DNA from: Coffea arabica
Lineage: Eukaryota; Streptophyta; Magnoliopsida; Gentianales; Rubiaceae
Direction: 5' to 3'
Length of the DNA stretch: 64,000 bases
Assembly: GCF_036785885.1 (NCBI RefSeq)
Contig: NC_092317.1
Span: 2,358,501 to 2,422,500 of the forward strand
Part shown: in pieces, positions 36,601-48,755 of the stretch
How positions within the stretch are numbered: the stretch's first letter is position 1
Layout of the letters: every line of letters starts with the position of its first letter
Position numbers and translations under genes: made by a program
The notes under the pieces: generated by a model
What the model was told of the DNA's origin: nothing
The model's database searches: none
Seen by the model: the letters and a program-made list of their open reading frames with translations, nothing else

Positions 36601-39553
36601 CCTGGTCAGTATTAGGTATACAATATACAGGGATTGTAAGCAAGGGAAAGAGAATGCACAAACAAGAAAGGAAAAGAAAAAACAAGCACAATTAAAAACC
36701 AAAGGCATACATGCTAATGACACCACAACTTACAAGTTTGTAATGACCAAAGAAAAATATACTGTAAGAATGAAATAGATTAAGACATGGACATTGAAAA
36801 GGTATACGTACCCTCAGATCCTCAATCTCACCCTTTAGTTGCTCATTTTCATTCATCAATTTTGCAATTTCATCAGCTTTTGCCTGGAAAAAGATAGAAA
36901 CAAAGTCATTGGATTATGGCATTAAAAAAAATTAGCACAAAAGGTTCACATCTTCATGTGTCATGCCTATTCAAGATGCTGGAAAAGGTTTAATTAGATT
37001 GTCAGTAAGATTATTTCATGCTGATTGGTATGGCCAATAAAAATGCATCAGAAAGCCTTCTTGGTCAAAAGCATGATCCAAATATTAAATAGTAAATATT
37101 TTTCTCTCATAAACTACAAATCCATGGACTTCAGTATCCTAATGATTTTAGTTCCAGAAATCAACCCATCCTCTCTAGACTGGAGCAAACCGCATATCCT
37201 ACTCCTAATTACCAATTCTAACTTTCCCATTATATCCAGGCATTGACAAACATAACAACTTTGCCAAAAGTGCAGCAACACCATTCTGCACCAAGAAAAG
37301 TAATAGGCCAGTGGGGAAATATAAATACCTGAGATTGCCTGGCAGCTCCTTGAAGTGCAGTTTCCATCATTTTCATCTCCTTCTTCACCTTCTCCAATTC
37401 AGTTGAATCAGCAATACTGGATGAGTTGCCACTTGAACTCAAACGTTGTTCTTTTGCATCAATCTCATCATCAGCTTTCTGAGTCATCTCAACAGCTTTA
37501 GTTGATTTTGGTTCAGAGACCATATCTGCCAACTCTTGTGTATGATGAACAACGGGAAAGTTTCTTTCTGAGGATACTTCTGCATTTTCAGTCACATATG
37601 TTGTAACAGAATCTGAAACAGCAAGCTCTACACTTCCTGAATTCTCTGTTATCACATCTTGTGCTTGAAATGGAAAAACTTCCCCTGCGACCTCTCCTAC
37701 CAGTGTCCTCTGGTCCTCTGTGCTCTCCTCCACAGCACCAATATTATCCAGTCCATCCAGTACAAGGGCTGCACCTGCTGCTTGATCTACAGATTTCATG
37801 GAATTGGGTTCCACTAACTCCGAGTTTTCAGAAGATCCTTCTGAGCCTTCCTTTAAAGGTTCTTCTAAGCTCTCCCTGGAAGATTTTTCTGAGCTGTCCT
37901 TTAAAGGTTCTTCTGAGGTCTCCTTCTGAAGTAGGTTAGGTGAATCTTTTTGCTCTACATTTTCAGCATTTGTCTCAGACACTTCAACAGGCAATGGTGA
38001 TGAATCAGTTGCTGTTTCACTAATTTCTGCCGCAGGCATCTCATTTTGCTCTCCACTTGAAGTTAGTCCTTCTTCAGCAGTAACTGGATCTACAATATCA
38101 TTCTTTCTTTCTTCCCTCACTTCAGCATGTGCAGTTTGTTCTACTCCAGATTTGGTCGAGCTATCAGGCTTGGCCAATTCTTCATCTATCATAGGAGATG
38201 AGAGAATTGATGATTCAGGTTTTCCAAGAGGATCCACAGTACTAACCCCACCTCTTTGTCCCATGAAGGACATGACGGGATCAAACAACGCTTTTCTATC
38301 ATTAGCTGAAGGCCATAATCCTGGAGCTGATAAAACAGTAACCATAAAATAAATGGTTGAGAAATCAAGTAGGTCCATGACTTATCTACAACTTTTGTCA
38401 AATTATAGCATGTCATCTTTATTCTGAAATTATATAACCAAAATATCTTAAAATACAGAAACTTGCAGCTGATGCCTCCAAACCATCTATTTTACTCAAT
38501 TATGTAAGAAGTATTGATCTTACTCTAATGCAAATCCTTATTATGCTTCTTTCTTCCAGTCATTGCACTCAAAAATTGTACCTTCTAATATTGAAGTCCA
38601 TAGATTCCACGTTGCATAAAAAGTTGATGTTAAAAGTTTCTTCTTTTATGGAGCTGTTTATCCAAAGTCACGACCAGATCCTCCATTGCCATCAAATTCC
38701 TTGTATGTTGTAAGGCCCGACAAACCCCATGTTTTCACACATACATCTTTTTTACTTTTTGGGTTCTATTAGTTCTTCAATTTATTTTTTCTCTTTGCAT
38801 TATCTTTCTTTTTTGTTTCTTTTTTTTTATTTGTTGTTTGGGAGGGAGGGGGTTTGCAACCACTCCAATTGATCCACCGAATAACATCATAAGAAACCAT
38901 AGCGTTTCATTAATGTCTCTGTGCCTTTAATGTCCTTATGTAAATGGTCTGCACACATAGCAGCTGTACTACAATGAGAATGGTAAACACTAGATGGTTT
39001 TAGCCCAAACCATTGATCAGCCTTAATTTTTGGTACAGTATAAATCTTTTTTTTTGTCTGTGTGTGTAAGTGGAAGGTCTCAATCCGGGGACTTCTTACT
39101 TACACTCCCTTCCCCATACCACCCAACCCATCCCCCCCCCCCAACAAAATCATCACCAAGGTTAATTGCATCTAACTCGTGAGGATACACAACTCTAAAC
39201 AGGAAATGCCAGATATCCAAATCCACTTGCAAACATTGACAGGCATTTTTTTTTAGTTTTTAGAACTCTCCCATAACTGTTTAAATTTCGTAACTAAGCT
39301 CATTAAGTAGTGACACTAAACAAAAAAATCTAAAATCACATTAATAGCATACACGCACTGAACAGAAACAAATAAAAAACATTAAGAGATGCCTACTTTC
39401 GTTGCTGCTGCCAGTGGTGCCATCAGATTTCTCCTCAAGGCCTAGAGCGCTATCGAAATTCTTCTCGATATTCTTGACGCTCTCACTGACTTTATTCAAG
39501 GCCCCGGCGAGATCCAAGCTCGATAGGGACACTTTCGCGCCAAACCAAGACAT
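30620..39553 (-). CDS. GC5: Golgin candidate 5, TMF-type coiled-coil Golgi protein
   Basis: Plant homologue of TMF/ARA160, a Golgi tethering coiled-coil protein that binds Rab6-type GTPases. Nineteen exons: 39397-39553, 37329-38326, 36812-36883, 35556-35630, 35101-35215, 34844-34905, 34704-34751, 33927-34211, 33768-33827, 33494-33577, 33327-33392, 33148-33246, 32853-33071, 32048-32162, 31743-31963, 31529-31588, 31315-31428, 30773-30847, 30620-30655; 2961 nt, 986 aa (Arabidopsis GC5 is about 950). Start MSWFGAKVSLSSLDLAGALN is typical. Exon 2 (998 nt) encodes an acidic Ser/Glu-rich region with repeated EEPLK(D/E) units. From about residue 330 on is almost continuous coiled coil with the TMF_DNA_bd-like part (VYALTKERDTLRREQ...). 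The C-terminus is the TMF_TATA_bd/Rab-binding region (CEKLRTEAALLPGLRAELEA ... EMYREQVNLLVNKIQ). All introns GT-AG. Confidence 0.95.
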
Positions 39554-41132
39554 CTTCAGAACGATTCAATTGCCTCTACTATCAAATCACCCAATCCATA
39601 AACCTAGAAAAACAATCAAACCAGTTAGCAAGATCAATTAAGTTCACATCAAACGGAAAAGCAATTAACTTGCACAAAATTGGAATAACACATTAAAGAA
39701 AAGCAATAAACTTGCACAGAATTGGATCGCTGAGATCCAATATCAATTGTGTTATTAACAAAACACAACCTAAAACATAAAAGGAAGTTTAGATTAAACC
39801 TGAAGGTTTTGCGAATCAAATTGGGGTTCAGTTAACGTGGGCGCGGCGTCTAGGGACCAGAAGGCGACGGAGGAGGAGGAGGAGACAATGAGTTTAATTT
39901 GGAGTAGATTGGGACCAGAGAGCTAAAAGAGGGAAAATGTAGGATGGAAAAAGGGATCGACACTGAGTTGGAGCTGCCGCTGCCTTGTGCGGTGCCTGTG
40001 CCTGCTATTTTAATCGGTGCCAAAAGTTTATTCGCAAATCGAAAGAGGAGTAAAATTGTGGGATGAATGTGCTGTTGGTGCTCAAGAAGGTGAAACGGGG
40101 CAGGATCGATCTGGTCCCTGTTCCACACCAACTTTTTCTTGTACTTATATTACCTTTGCGGTGGAAGGAAAAAAAATAAAATTAAATAAGCCAGGTTAGA
40201 GTTTTATGCATTTTAAAAATACACTATTCACGTACAGTATTTTCTTTAAAAATTTATTTCAAATAATCTACTATTCAAACACTTAAACCAGCATAAAAGT
40301 ACTACAGTATTCACATACATCACATAAAAGTACTACAGTATCTTTTTTAAAAAAATTATCTCAAACAATCTAGTATCCAAACGTTCACCTTTGCAAACAA
40401 CATTGAACCAAATTTTTGTGGGTGAAAAGGAAAGGGTTGGATCGGATGGTAAAAGTGCTATAGTATTTTTTTCAAAAAATTATCTCAAATAATCTACTAT
40501 CCAATCACTCGCTTTTACAGGATAATATTGAACCAATTTTTTGTCGCTAGATAGGGATGAGTTGGGTTGAATGGAAATATGAAAAAGATTATAAGTAGGA
40601 AATTCTAAATTTAAAAAAAAAAAAAATTCCTTCTACATTGTCAAGTTATAATTCTTAACATGTGTTCCTAATTGTGTGTCAATTCCTTGATTAATTCGTA
40701 ATTTCTCATTAATTTGCAAATTGATGAATAAGTTGAAGATAAACCACTATCATACAATAATAATAATGTATTACTTTTTCTTTTTTGGCACACAGTAATG
40801 TTAGTAAAAGTGCAAAATACTCGTGATTATGTATTGAGTTTGGATTTGAATTTATTATAAATAACAATTACGGTAATATTAGATTGAATGAAAGAGGCAA
40901 TATAATTTACCAATTACTAGATGAGTTCCTTTTTCATCATTTTCGAACTACTATCATTTTATAAGCAAACAGTAGTATCATTATAGAGACGAAACATCTA
41001 TTTGCTTTGCAAATTACTAATTTGATTGGACAAAAATGTACACCATATCAATACGATCTCTAGATTGGTATTTCTCCTAAAAAAAATGATGTATTAGTAT
41101 TTAGCGTTAACTCAATATGTGCCATCTTAAAA
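39554..41132. other. 5' region of golgin candidate 5 and AT-rich spacer
   Basis: Leader and promoter of GC5, probably with a 5'UTR intron (gttaacgtgggcgcggcg lies near 39.84 kb). From about 40.2 kb the DNA becomes repeat-rich and AT-rich. No gene seen. Confidence 0.5.
40215..40520. repeat. Cluster of MITE-derived repeats
   Basis: A motif of the form acagtat...ttatctcaaataatctactatccaaacac occurs three times (about 40235-40280, 40315-40385, 40455-40510) with variation. Reverse-complemented it matches the element at 1894-2054 (gtttggat...gagata...actgta). Probably overlapping or nested MITE copies; ends not resolved. Confidence 0.55.
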
Positions 41133-42272
41133 GGCAAAAATACACTTTTCAACCCCAATGTTTGATCTATTAACCAATTTTGTCCTCAAAATTTTACATG
41201 AAACACATTGCATCCTCGAAATTGCTTAATTTTGGTCCATTAAAGACAATTGACAGAATGAAAGGCAACTTGGATGGAAAGTTGGCACATGAGTTTCACG
41301 CCCAGTTTCTTCCATCTTCACTCATTCTCTCTCTTCTCCTCTCTTCGTCAAATCCTAATTTTGCAACCACCACTGTAAGCTCTTCAGTCCTTAATCTATT
41401 AGAAAATGACAATAACAGACATCGGGGAGAAATTGATCTCAAAAAATGAGTGGCGAAAGTTTTGGAACTTGGATGTTATCAACACTCTTCTACGATTGTG
41501 GACCGTAAACAAAGTTAACAACTTGTTGGCTTGGTCAATTCCCAAGAAGAAGGTTTGTCGGTTGTCCCTATGGGTGATAAGAAATCTTTGTGATATGAAC
41601 ATACTACTGAAACTATGATTTTAGCTGACTAATTTTTTTTTTTTTTCTAAATGTCGTTGTTTTGTTTATTTAGAGACCCAACAGGTGCAAGTATTTTAGG
41701 TGCATTAATAAATCAACTTGTTAAAAGGAAGAGTTCTTATACACAAGTCACTAAAAAAGATAAATAAGATCGAAGAAAATGTTGAAAAAATGTGAAAGAG
41801 GGAGAAATTTTGAATTAGTATAGTTGGAAATACGAAGGAAATATAAAAGAAGGCAAGTTGCTATTAAGTCCAGAGTGATGTTTTGCTATTTTTGCAAAAG
41901 AAGATCAGAAAATAGGCTTGATTTATTGTGAAATTGAAGTTATATTTTACAAAAATTGACCAAAATTGTAGTTTTAAAGGACCTATTTTGTTTGTAAAAA
42001 GTTTGTTCTCACATTGTAATTGATCTCCCCAAATTTCTTGTCCTTGTTCTGCAAGGATTTTTTTCCCATTTTGCTGGCTAAAATACGATGGTTAGCACGA
42101 TATGCAACTCATGTCCTAACTTTCTGTTCAAATCGCTTTTCATTCTATCAATTGTGCTTAATCAACCAAAATTAAGCAACTTTAAAGATACAATAATGTA
42201 TTTTGTGTGAAACTTTAAGGACGTAATTGGTCTAGAGACCAAACATTGGAGATGAAAGGTACATTTTTTCCC
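41133..42272. mobile_element. Non-autonomous Mutator-like element (MULE), about 1.14 kb
   Basis: Long inverted terminal repeats of roughly 110 bp. The left end starts ggcaaaaatacacttttcaa and includes ccaatgtttg, accaattttgtcctcaa and gcttaattttggt. The right end gives the same order in reverse complement (accaaaattaagcaac ... caaacattgg ... ttttttccc). Flanks atcttaaaa (41124-41132) and atcacgaaa (42273-42281) match at 6 of 9 positions, as a decayed 9-bp target duplication would. No transposase is visible. The internal open frames (41180-41449, 41406-41618) have no recognisable match; captured gene sequence cannot be excluded. Confidence 0.75.
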
Positions 42273-42787
42273 ATCACGAAAATGTCTTTATCTGTTTTCT
42301 TTTCACCTTTTTGAACCAATTTTCAATTTACTCTACCATACAAATACGACACATTTCAAATCGTTGGAGCCAAAAAAAGATTTACCTTTAACGCTCTTCA
42401 GAGTTCAAAGTCCTCCCTCACGTTCGCTGCATCAGCTACGGTGGGCGACGATCGATCGCAGCTCATATCACCACCGCCATCCACACGCTCAGCAGCTGAA
42501 TATTCATCTGGTTCGGAGACCAAAACTCTGCGCTAACTCACCTTTCGTATATCTTCGCCAACTATAAACGTTCCAATCTCTATCTTCGCGTTCATTTACG
42601 AAGTTTTAGCTGCGAAATTCCTGAAACTATTTGTAATTTACGATCTTTTTCAAAATCATCCACGATCTTTACATGTTTATCGTTGTATAGTTTGGTAGGT
42701 TTTAATCACTGTTACCGATTTTAATTTCCGGCCTTCTTGCGTGTTTTAGAGCTGAAGATACCGAACGAAGTCAAATATTTGGTTTGA

Positions 42788-45700
42788 ATGGAGACAGAAG
42801 CGAAAGACTCAAAGTTTCCGTCGCATAGTTTGAGTCCGTCACATAGTCTTCTTAAGCGGCGAATCCACCGCAAATCTCCTATGGTGAAACTAGAGACTTT
42901 ACCTGAAGGATCAAGTCTGCCGCGGAAGCGAAAGACTTCCTCTTTGTCACTGTTATATCCGCCTCCTCGTCCGCCATTAGCAATACTGTAAGGATCTTTT
43001 ATGCTATATTTTTTTCTTATTTAAGTAAATGAGTTGTTATTACATACTTTCTCTGCGTTAAGAAATCTTTTTACTTTTGTTCGGAGGTTTTTAGTTTATC
43101 GATGACGAATAAATTTGTTGAGCTCCTTATACTGCAAAAAAAATGGGGAATGAGAATGGAAATGTCATGCGAGGACAATTCTCTTGCTTGTTTGTCTAAA
43201 TGGACGAGTAAAAGAAAAAGCACTATAAATTAGATTTGTTAGAGAAAAATACAGTTTCTTGTGGAAGGGAAAGGAGTAATATTGTCTTAGTTTAGTTTAG
43301 TTTCTCAGGATATACTGTTGGGTGGAAAATCAAAATATCAAAAACAAATATCGCCTACTTTGATGGTGAGCACAATGACAAAACAAAAATTTTAACTCCT
43401 GGTTGTAAATTAGTAAATATTCTCCTCAATTTCAAGGACAGTGGATAGTGTTGAAGACACTGTATTTGGACATTTGCGTTCAAATTCAAATCAAAGAATT
43501 CGCTTAGTATTCATAACCTGACTTTCAAGCTCCAGAATTCAAGTAGTAAAAAATTTTCCAAAAAAAAAAATTTGTTGATTTATTTTACTTCTAATCCATT
43601 TTATGCAGTCATTATTTTGCTTTTGTTATACCTTTTCATTTTTACTGGATTCATTCAGCAGCAAAATAATTTTTTGTGCAATGTGAAAACAGATATGCTG
43701 AATCTTAACCATATCTTTGCAGTCAGCAGTTGTAAATGTGCTTCCATCTCATGCAATTTTAAGTTGTCAGCTTGAAAGAGTTCATACATCTTTGACTGAC
43801 AATTTTTATGCATAATTTTTCTCTGGAAAGTCCAGTCCAAAGATAGAATTTGATGATTTCAAGTTGAGAGGTGAAATTCCTGCGAAGGAGAAGCACTGTA
43901 AGTGCAAACAGTCGAGCTGTGTAAAGATGTAAGTGCTTCTTCTTTGCCCATGACCTTGTTCATGTTAAAGGAGTCATCTAAGTGATATTCTACTAAATTC
44001 TTCCCCTTGCTTTTCACTTGTCTCTCTGCCAGAAAATTTTCAGTTCTACATCTAATTAAAGTTTAGAGTATCTCACATTTTCCATAAGCTGGACCATTAG
44101 ATTGTATAGACGTGACATTTCAAGTTTCTGTGAACATTGGTTGTATTTTATGCAGAGAATGACAGATAGATGAAACAAAGCAGTATTAGATGGAGAGCTA
44201 CTACCTATTTGTCTTGACAAACATGTTTTTAAGATGTTTTACCCAACACAATATGTCTTAGCAAACACCTAATGCATTTCACTTGATCGGTTAGGTACTG
44301 CTTGTGTTTTGCATCCGGCAAGTACTGTGATGGATGCAGTTGCTCCAATTGCCAGAATACTTTTGAAAATGAGGAAGTACGGCAGGCTTCTATTGGACTC
44401 ATTTTACAGCGTAATCAGAAGGCTTTCAGGACAATGGTTGTTAGTAGTCCAGAGTGTTCTCAGGACAGTGAGGTAATGTTTTTAGCTTTATCCAGACAAA
44501 TAATCCTTTCTAACATTATAGATTGTCTCTTTTTAGCTATACGAGCTGCTGAGTTTTATTGCTGAGAAGTCTGTAATATTAGTAATGGCATATTTTAGTG
44601 TATCAGTAAATCTACTTATTACTGGCTTTTCAGTGGTGGTAATTGTGATCTAAGTGTTAAGTTTGCGAAATCATGTACAAGTGAATATAGTAGCTTATAT
44701 CCCTGGAAAAGCTTCAAAATTAGCTCTGACTTTTTCGTTGTGAATGATATGAAATAATTCCAATTGAGTAAGCTCTAAGTTTTACCAGAAAACGTATGGT
44801 TTTTGTATGTTTTCCTATTTGAAGGGAATAATGCACCCAAATGTTAATGTTTTCAAGTTATCTTTGTTTTCAATTTCTAAGTTTTCTCTATAATAATAGA
44901 CAATGATAGCTACATAGGAGAAGAAACCATGGTGATAGCACAAATTCAACTAATTTTTAATTTTTTTTCTGACCTCAAGGAGATGCTGTAGCTTTGCATC
45001 AGCATATTACAAACTTTTTTTCGGGTGCAGTGTAAAATAAGATTGTCTACCTCATAACATCAGGACATTGCTCTGAAGTTTCTGTCTTTTCTTCTTCTTC
45101 TGCCTTTTTTTTTGGCAGTTATTCTTTAAAATATTATGCAGTTGGCCCTCATTAAAGTTGGTTATAATGCCTTGACTTTCTTAGGAGCCCTGTTTGGGTT
45201 TTCTGGTGTAGATTTGATCATTATTGTATAGATAAGTTAGTGAATCCATCTTGAAAGGTTATTTTACATTGATATTGGAGATTTATATCTGGCTGTATAT
45301 TAAGGAGAAAGGGTCTCTGACCTCTTCCAAGTGCAGAATGGAAGAAAAAATGCTTTAATTTTGGTCAGGTACATAGGCTGCTGCTGCAAGAGATCACGGT
45401 GCATTCAGGGGTACTGTGAGTGCTATCGTGCTAATATCATTTGTTCCAAAAATTGCAAATGCAAGAACTGCAAGAATTCTAGAGCATATGAAGAAATGTA
45501 AGCTCTCTTTTATTGAAAAATGCTAGCATAATAGCTTTCTTTTAGCAGACAAATCCTGCTATGATTAGTGTTGTTGTATCCTCTCACACAGAAGCTCAAA
45601 AGAATCAAGAAAGTTCTTTATTAGTGTTGTTGTATCCTCTCACACAGAAGCTCAAAAGAATCAAAAAAGTTCGAAGGCCATGAGAACTTTCTTGATTCAC

Positions 45701-47923
45701 ATAAGAAGGAGCAGCTCGACTGTATGCTTCCACAAAGTTGGCCGGTAATAACTCAAACTGTCTTGGATGTTTGATTGAGGAATTACAAGCTTTTCTCTGC
45801 GTATAACATTAACTTTAGTTAGTGGTAAGGCATCATTAGTTAGCAATCAGCCAACAATTGGAAATTAAAAGTCCTTGCTAATTGTATGTCCATCTACTTA
45901 CAGTAAGATTACTTTTACTATGTTCCTGTAGAAGCAACTAAGTTTTGGCTGATTTCTTGGAAACTTGAGGGCAGGGATGAAGCTATAAATTTGACAAAGA
46001 GCAACATGACATAAGCTTTAGATAGATTTAAAACATGAGTTACTGAAGTTTCCACTAGAACTAGTTGCAAGTTTGACAAGCAGAAATTTCACTAGTCCAC
46101 GTGAAATTATCTAATACACTATTGATGAGAAAATTGAAAAAGTCCAGGTTCTAATTTAGCAATGTCCGCTTCTAAGGAGGACATTTTTTGTTCTTTTACT
46201 CTTGTTCAACTCTACAGAGCCATGTCCAACTATTTCAAGTCCGCTAGACTGATCCATTTCTTCCATGATATGTTGTCAACTTCATGATCGCTTAAAACAT
46301 TTGCACGGCTTCTTCTTTTCCTTCCTCTAACTTATTGCTTTACCCCCTTTAGCAGATTTTTAGAGAAGCAGCACAAGGTCCTTTGAACTTCCGCTTCAGG
46401 TTTAAATCTAATTCCACTTAGCTTGAGATGGCGGAGCTGAATATATTGTGCTCATTCATTTTTCAAATGGTACTAATTGGTAATGCTAATCTGTTGAAGA
46501 TCCTTGTTGGCTGAAATCATTCAGCTGCAAAACTTGATGGAGTTTTGTGAATTATTGATCGTAACATCAAAAGCTGTTAATAGCCTTTCAGGTCAGTTTC
46601 ACACGTAAATGTTCTTCTATCAGTGGCATGCAAAACTCCAGTTTTACTTCCCTCTCAGGTTGCTTGGTTTTATAAAATGCATTTTCATGATGTCAATCAT
46701 TCAGTAGGTTTTGAAAGGAATTAAGGTTTTGCGTGGGAATTATTACAGGTCTTGCTGTTGCTTTTCCAGAAAATTTTACTTTATATCGCTTGTTTGGCAA
46801 AAAAAAGTTATGCATTCATTTATTTAAAAAGCTGTCTTTCTCTGATAGTATTTAAGTTAATGAAACTATCACTGTTCATCTGCTTGTCAAAATCATACTC
46901 TGATTCCTAACTTCAACATGAGCAAGAGTAGTCGCGATTAATGTTGTGAAAACTTTGGAATTACCTCCTGTTATACTCGAAAGCAATTTTAGACTCTCAC
47001 TAATATTGGAGCATTTTCTGTCCTATCTGCACTCATCGTATCTAGACAAAGGAAATCCTCTCAATTTGGAAAACCTGAGTCACGAACAGATAGTGAACAG
47101 TTCTTCTGCGCAAATGGAGAGCCAGGATGAACGATCTGAGAATCAGGGATCTAAGCAGGACAACAATGCAAGTCTAGCTCAGATTGACGTGCGCTGCCAA
47201 GATTCCACCTCTAATGCTATCATACTGACAGAGAGGCCAAGGTCACCAGAAACTCTTCACTTGATGCGCAACGAGAAAGACATGTCGTTGTATCCAGATG
47301 CTTCATCCGATGTGGCTTTAAATCAGGGCTGCTATTTAGATGTTTACATCGAGCAGGAGAAAGTTGTACTCGTAAAACTCCGGGATTTCCTTAACAGCCT
47401 CATCACTAGTGGAAAAGCAAAAGGTAAGGTTCTCGCGCCCTTGAACAAGAGAGTTAATACCATCAGCTTGTATTGGAAAATTGTGTGCTGGCCCCCTTTC
47501 CTCCCATCGCCCCACCCCGCCTCCCCACTACTGTCCTCTCCCTAATAGATGCCGTACTTCAGATATTTGATGTCTTTGCTAGTGGATTATGTTGCATTCA
47601 ACCACTTTGTGAGACGACAGAATTTGTAAATGCACTTATTTCAAGTGCAGCATTTTGCAAATGCAAATACTTGCTCTCTATGTAACTTCCCTTGCTAATC
47701 ACCACATGGTGCTCGTCAAGGGCTATCATTGGCACCATCTACTTTCCTTGCCAGTCTTATGTTGCTAATATTTGTTTCTAACAAAATTGCAGATTCTGAG
47801 TTGTTAGCAGGAGCCAAAAAAGCGAATGGAAGGGAAAAATTTTATCCGCAATTTTGTGTTCTAGAATCAGAAATGGAGAAACATGAAGAAGTGGTTCAAA
47901 GCTTACAGCATAAGACTTGGTAA
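42788..47923 (+). CDS. CXC (CRC-domain) TSO1/tesmin-like DNA-binding protein
   Basis: Predicted nuclear regulator with two cysteine-rich CXC motifs that bind CHR-type promoter elements; plant relatives (TSO1, TCX) control cell division, some in DREAM-like complexes. Clear exons: 42788-42987 (start [10 protein letters not shown], basic/Pro-rich), 43831-43928 with [12 protein letters not shown], 44295-44472 with [19 protein letters not shown] and the RNQKAF linker, about 45369-45497 with [19 protein letters not shown] and [12 protein letters not shown], 46525-46591, 46932-47423, 47793-47923 (stop TAA). The exons after 44472, 42987 and 45497 do not meet in phase, so short exons are still missing there; 46357-46378 is a candidate (phase fits). 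The second CXC matches the family spacing. The C-terminal half is Ser/Glu-rich with no known domain. Head-to-head with GC5 about 3.2 kb away, with a MULE between. Confidence 0.82.
45564..45698. repeat. 56-bp tandem repeat with inverted partner in a CXC intron
   Basis: A unit starting attagtgttgttgtatcc occurs at 45564-45619 and 45620-45672. Just downstream gaactttcttgattc (45684-45698) is the exact reverse complement of gaatcaagaaagttc (45602-45616), so the RNA could form a stem. Lies in the intron after the second CXC exon. Confidence 0.7.
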
Positions 47924-48755
47924 ATTCCCCAATTTCTGAAGCATCCAGTGCCAATTTTAAAAATCTGAAATGGGAGCTTGATGAAACGGGTAACCATAAA
48001 AATTTGGGTTGTAGAACCTATTGTGTAAGGAACACTGAGTACTTCGAATGCAACAGTGTCTGCTGCAATCTGAGTCGGACGTTTGTGAATCGTCATAAAA
48101 GTTGTTTAGTTTAGTCTCAACTATAAGAGACGACGAGCAATTCATGGTTGCTATTATTCTTCCGAACATAAATTTTATAGTTCCAATGAGGAAAACATGC
48201 CAGAGTGTCCCAGGCTATGAATCCGCTTGAGGAGTTCCCATCTTACGGTCCGCACTCTTGTCACCTTCGAGTAAGGCTGCCTGTAACACACGGAATGGTC
48301 CTGGTATTTTCTAGTACTAAACTAGAAAGGATAGAGAATACCAAGACCTAGAGAATGAATCATTTCATCTCTTTCTGGAGTGACCAATGTAAATCTGCTT
48401 TCCGGGATTGACAAGAGCGTTAATGGGCATCGCCGGATTAATACCACGCATACCAAAATTCCAGATCAGCATACACAGATAATCTTTAATGGCTCAAATT
48501 TTCTCCAAAACTGGCTGTCAATCTCTGTGGTTAAAGACTTGAGAAAATGCTCTCCAGTCGGCTAAATGCTTCAGCCAAGGATCCGGCATGTTGGGTGTCT
48601 GTAATGAAATAGAACATGTTCCCACTCGTTCTCATAGCGCTGAGCTAAGAACAGAGTATTATGCACTTATGTTGATTTGAATGTCTATCGTTTAAGAAAC
48701 ATAAAAGGAGACAGGATATATGTGTATAAATTCATTGCCGTATACATGATAAACG
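47924..48755. other. Convergent spacer between the CXC gene and CURT1
   Basis: 3' flanks of both genes. Open frames here are short, overlap on opposite strands and resemble nothing known. Confidence 0.5.

Noticed and set aside
37661-38352. Plus-strand frames opposite golgin exon 2
   Set aside because: Shadow frames of the Ser/Glu-rich coding exon on the other strand.
45369-45500. Second CXC exon read in the phase dictated directly by the exon ending at 44472
   Set aside because: That phase gives VHRLLLQE and destroys the CXC motif; the other phase gives GCCCKRSRC with correct spacing, so a linking exon is assumed instead.
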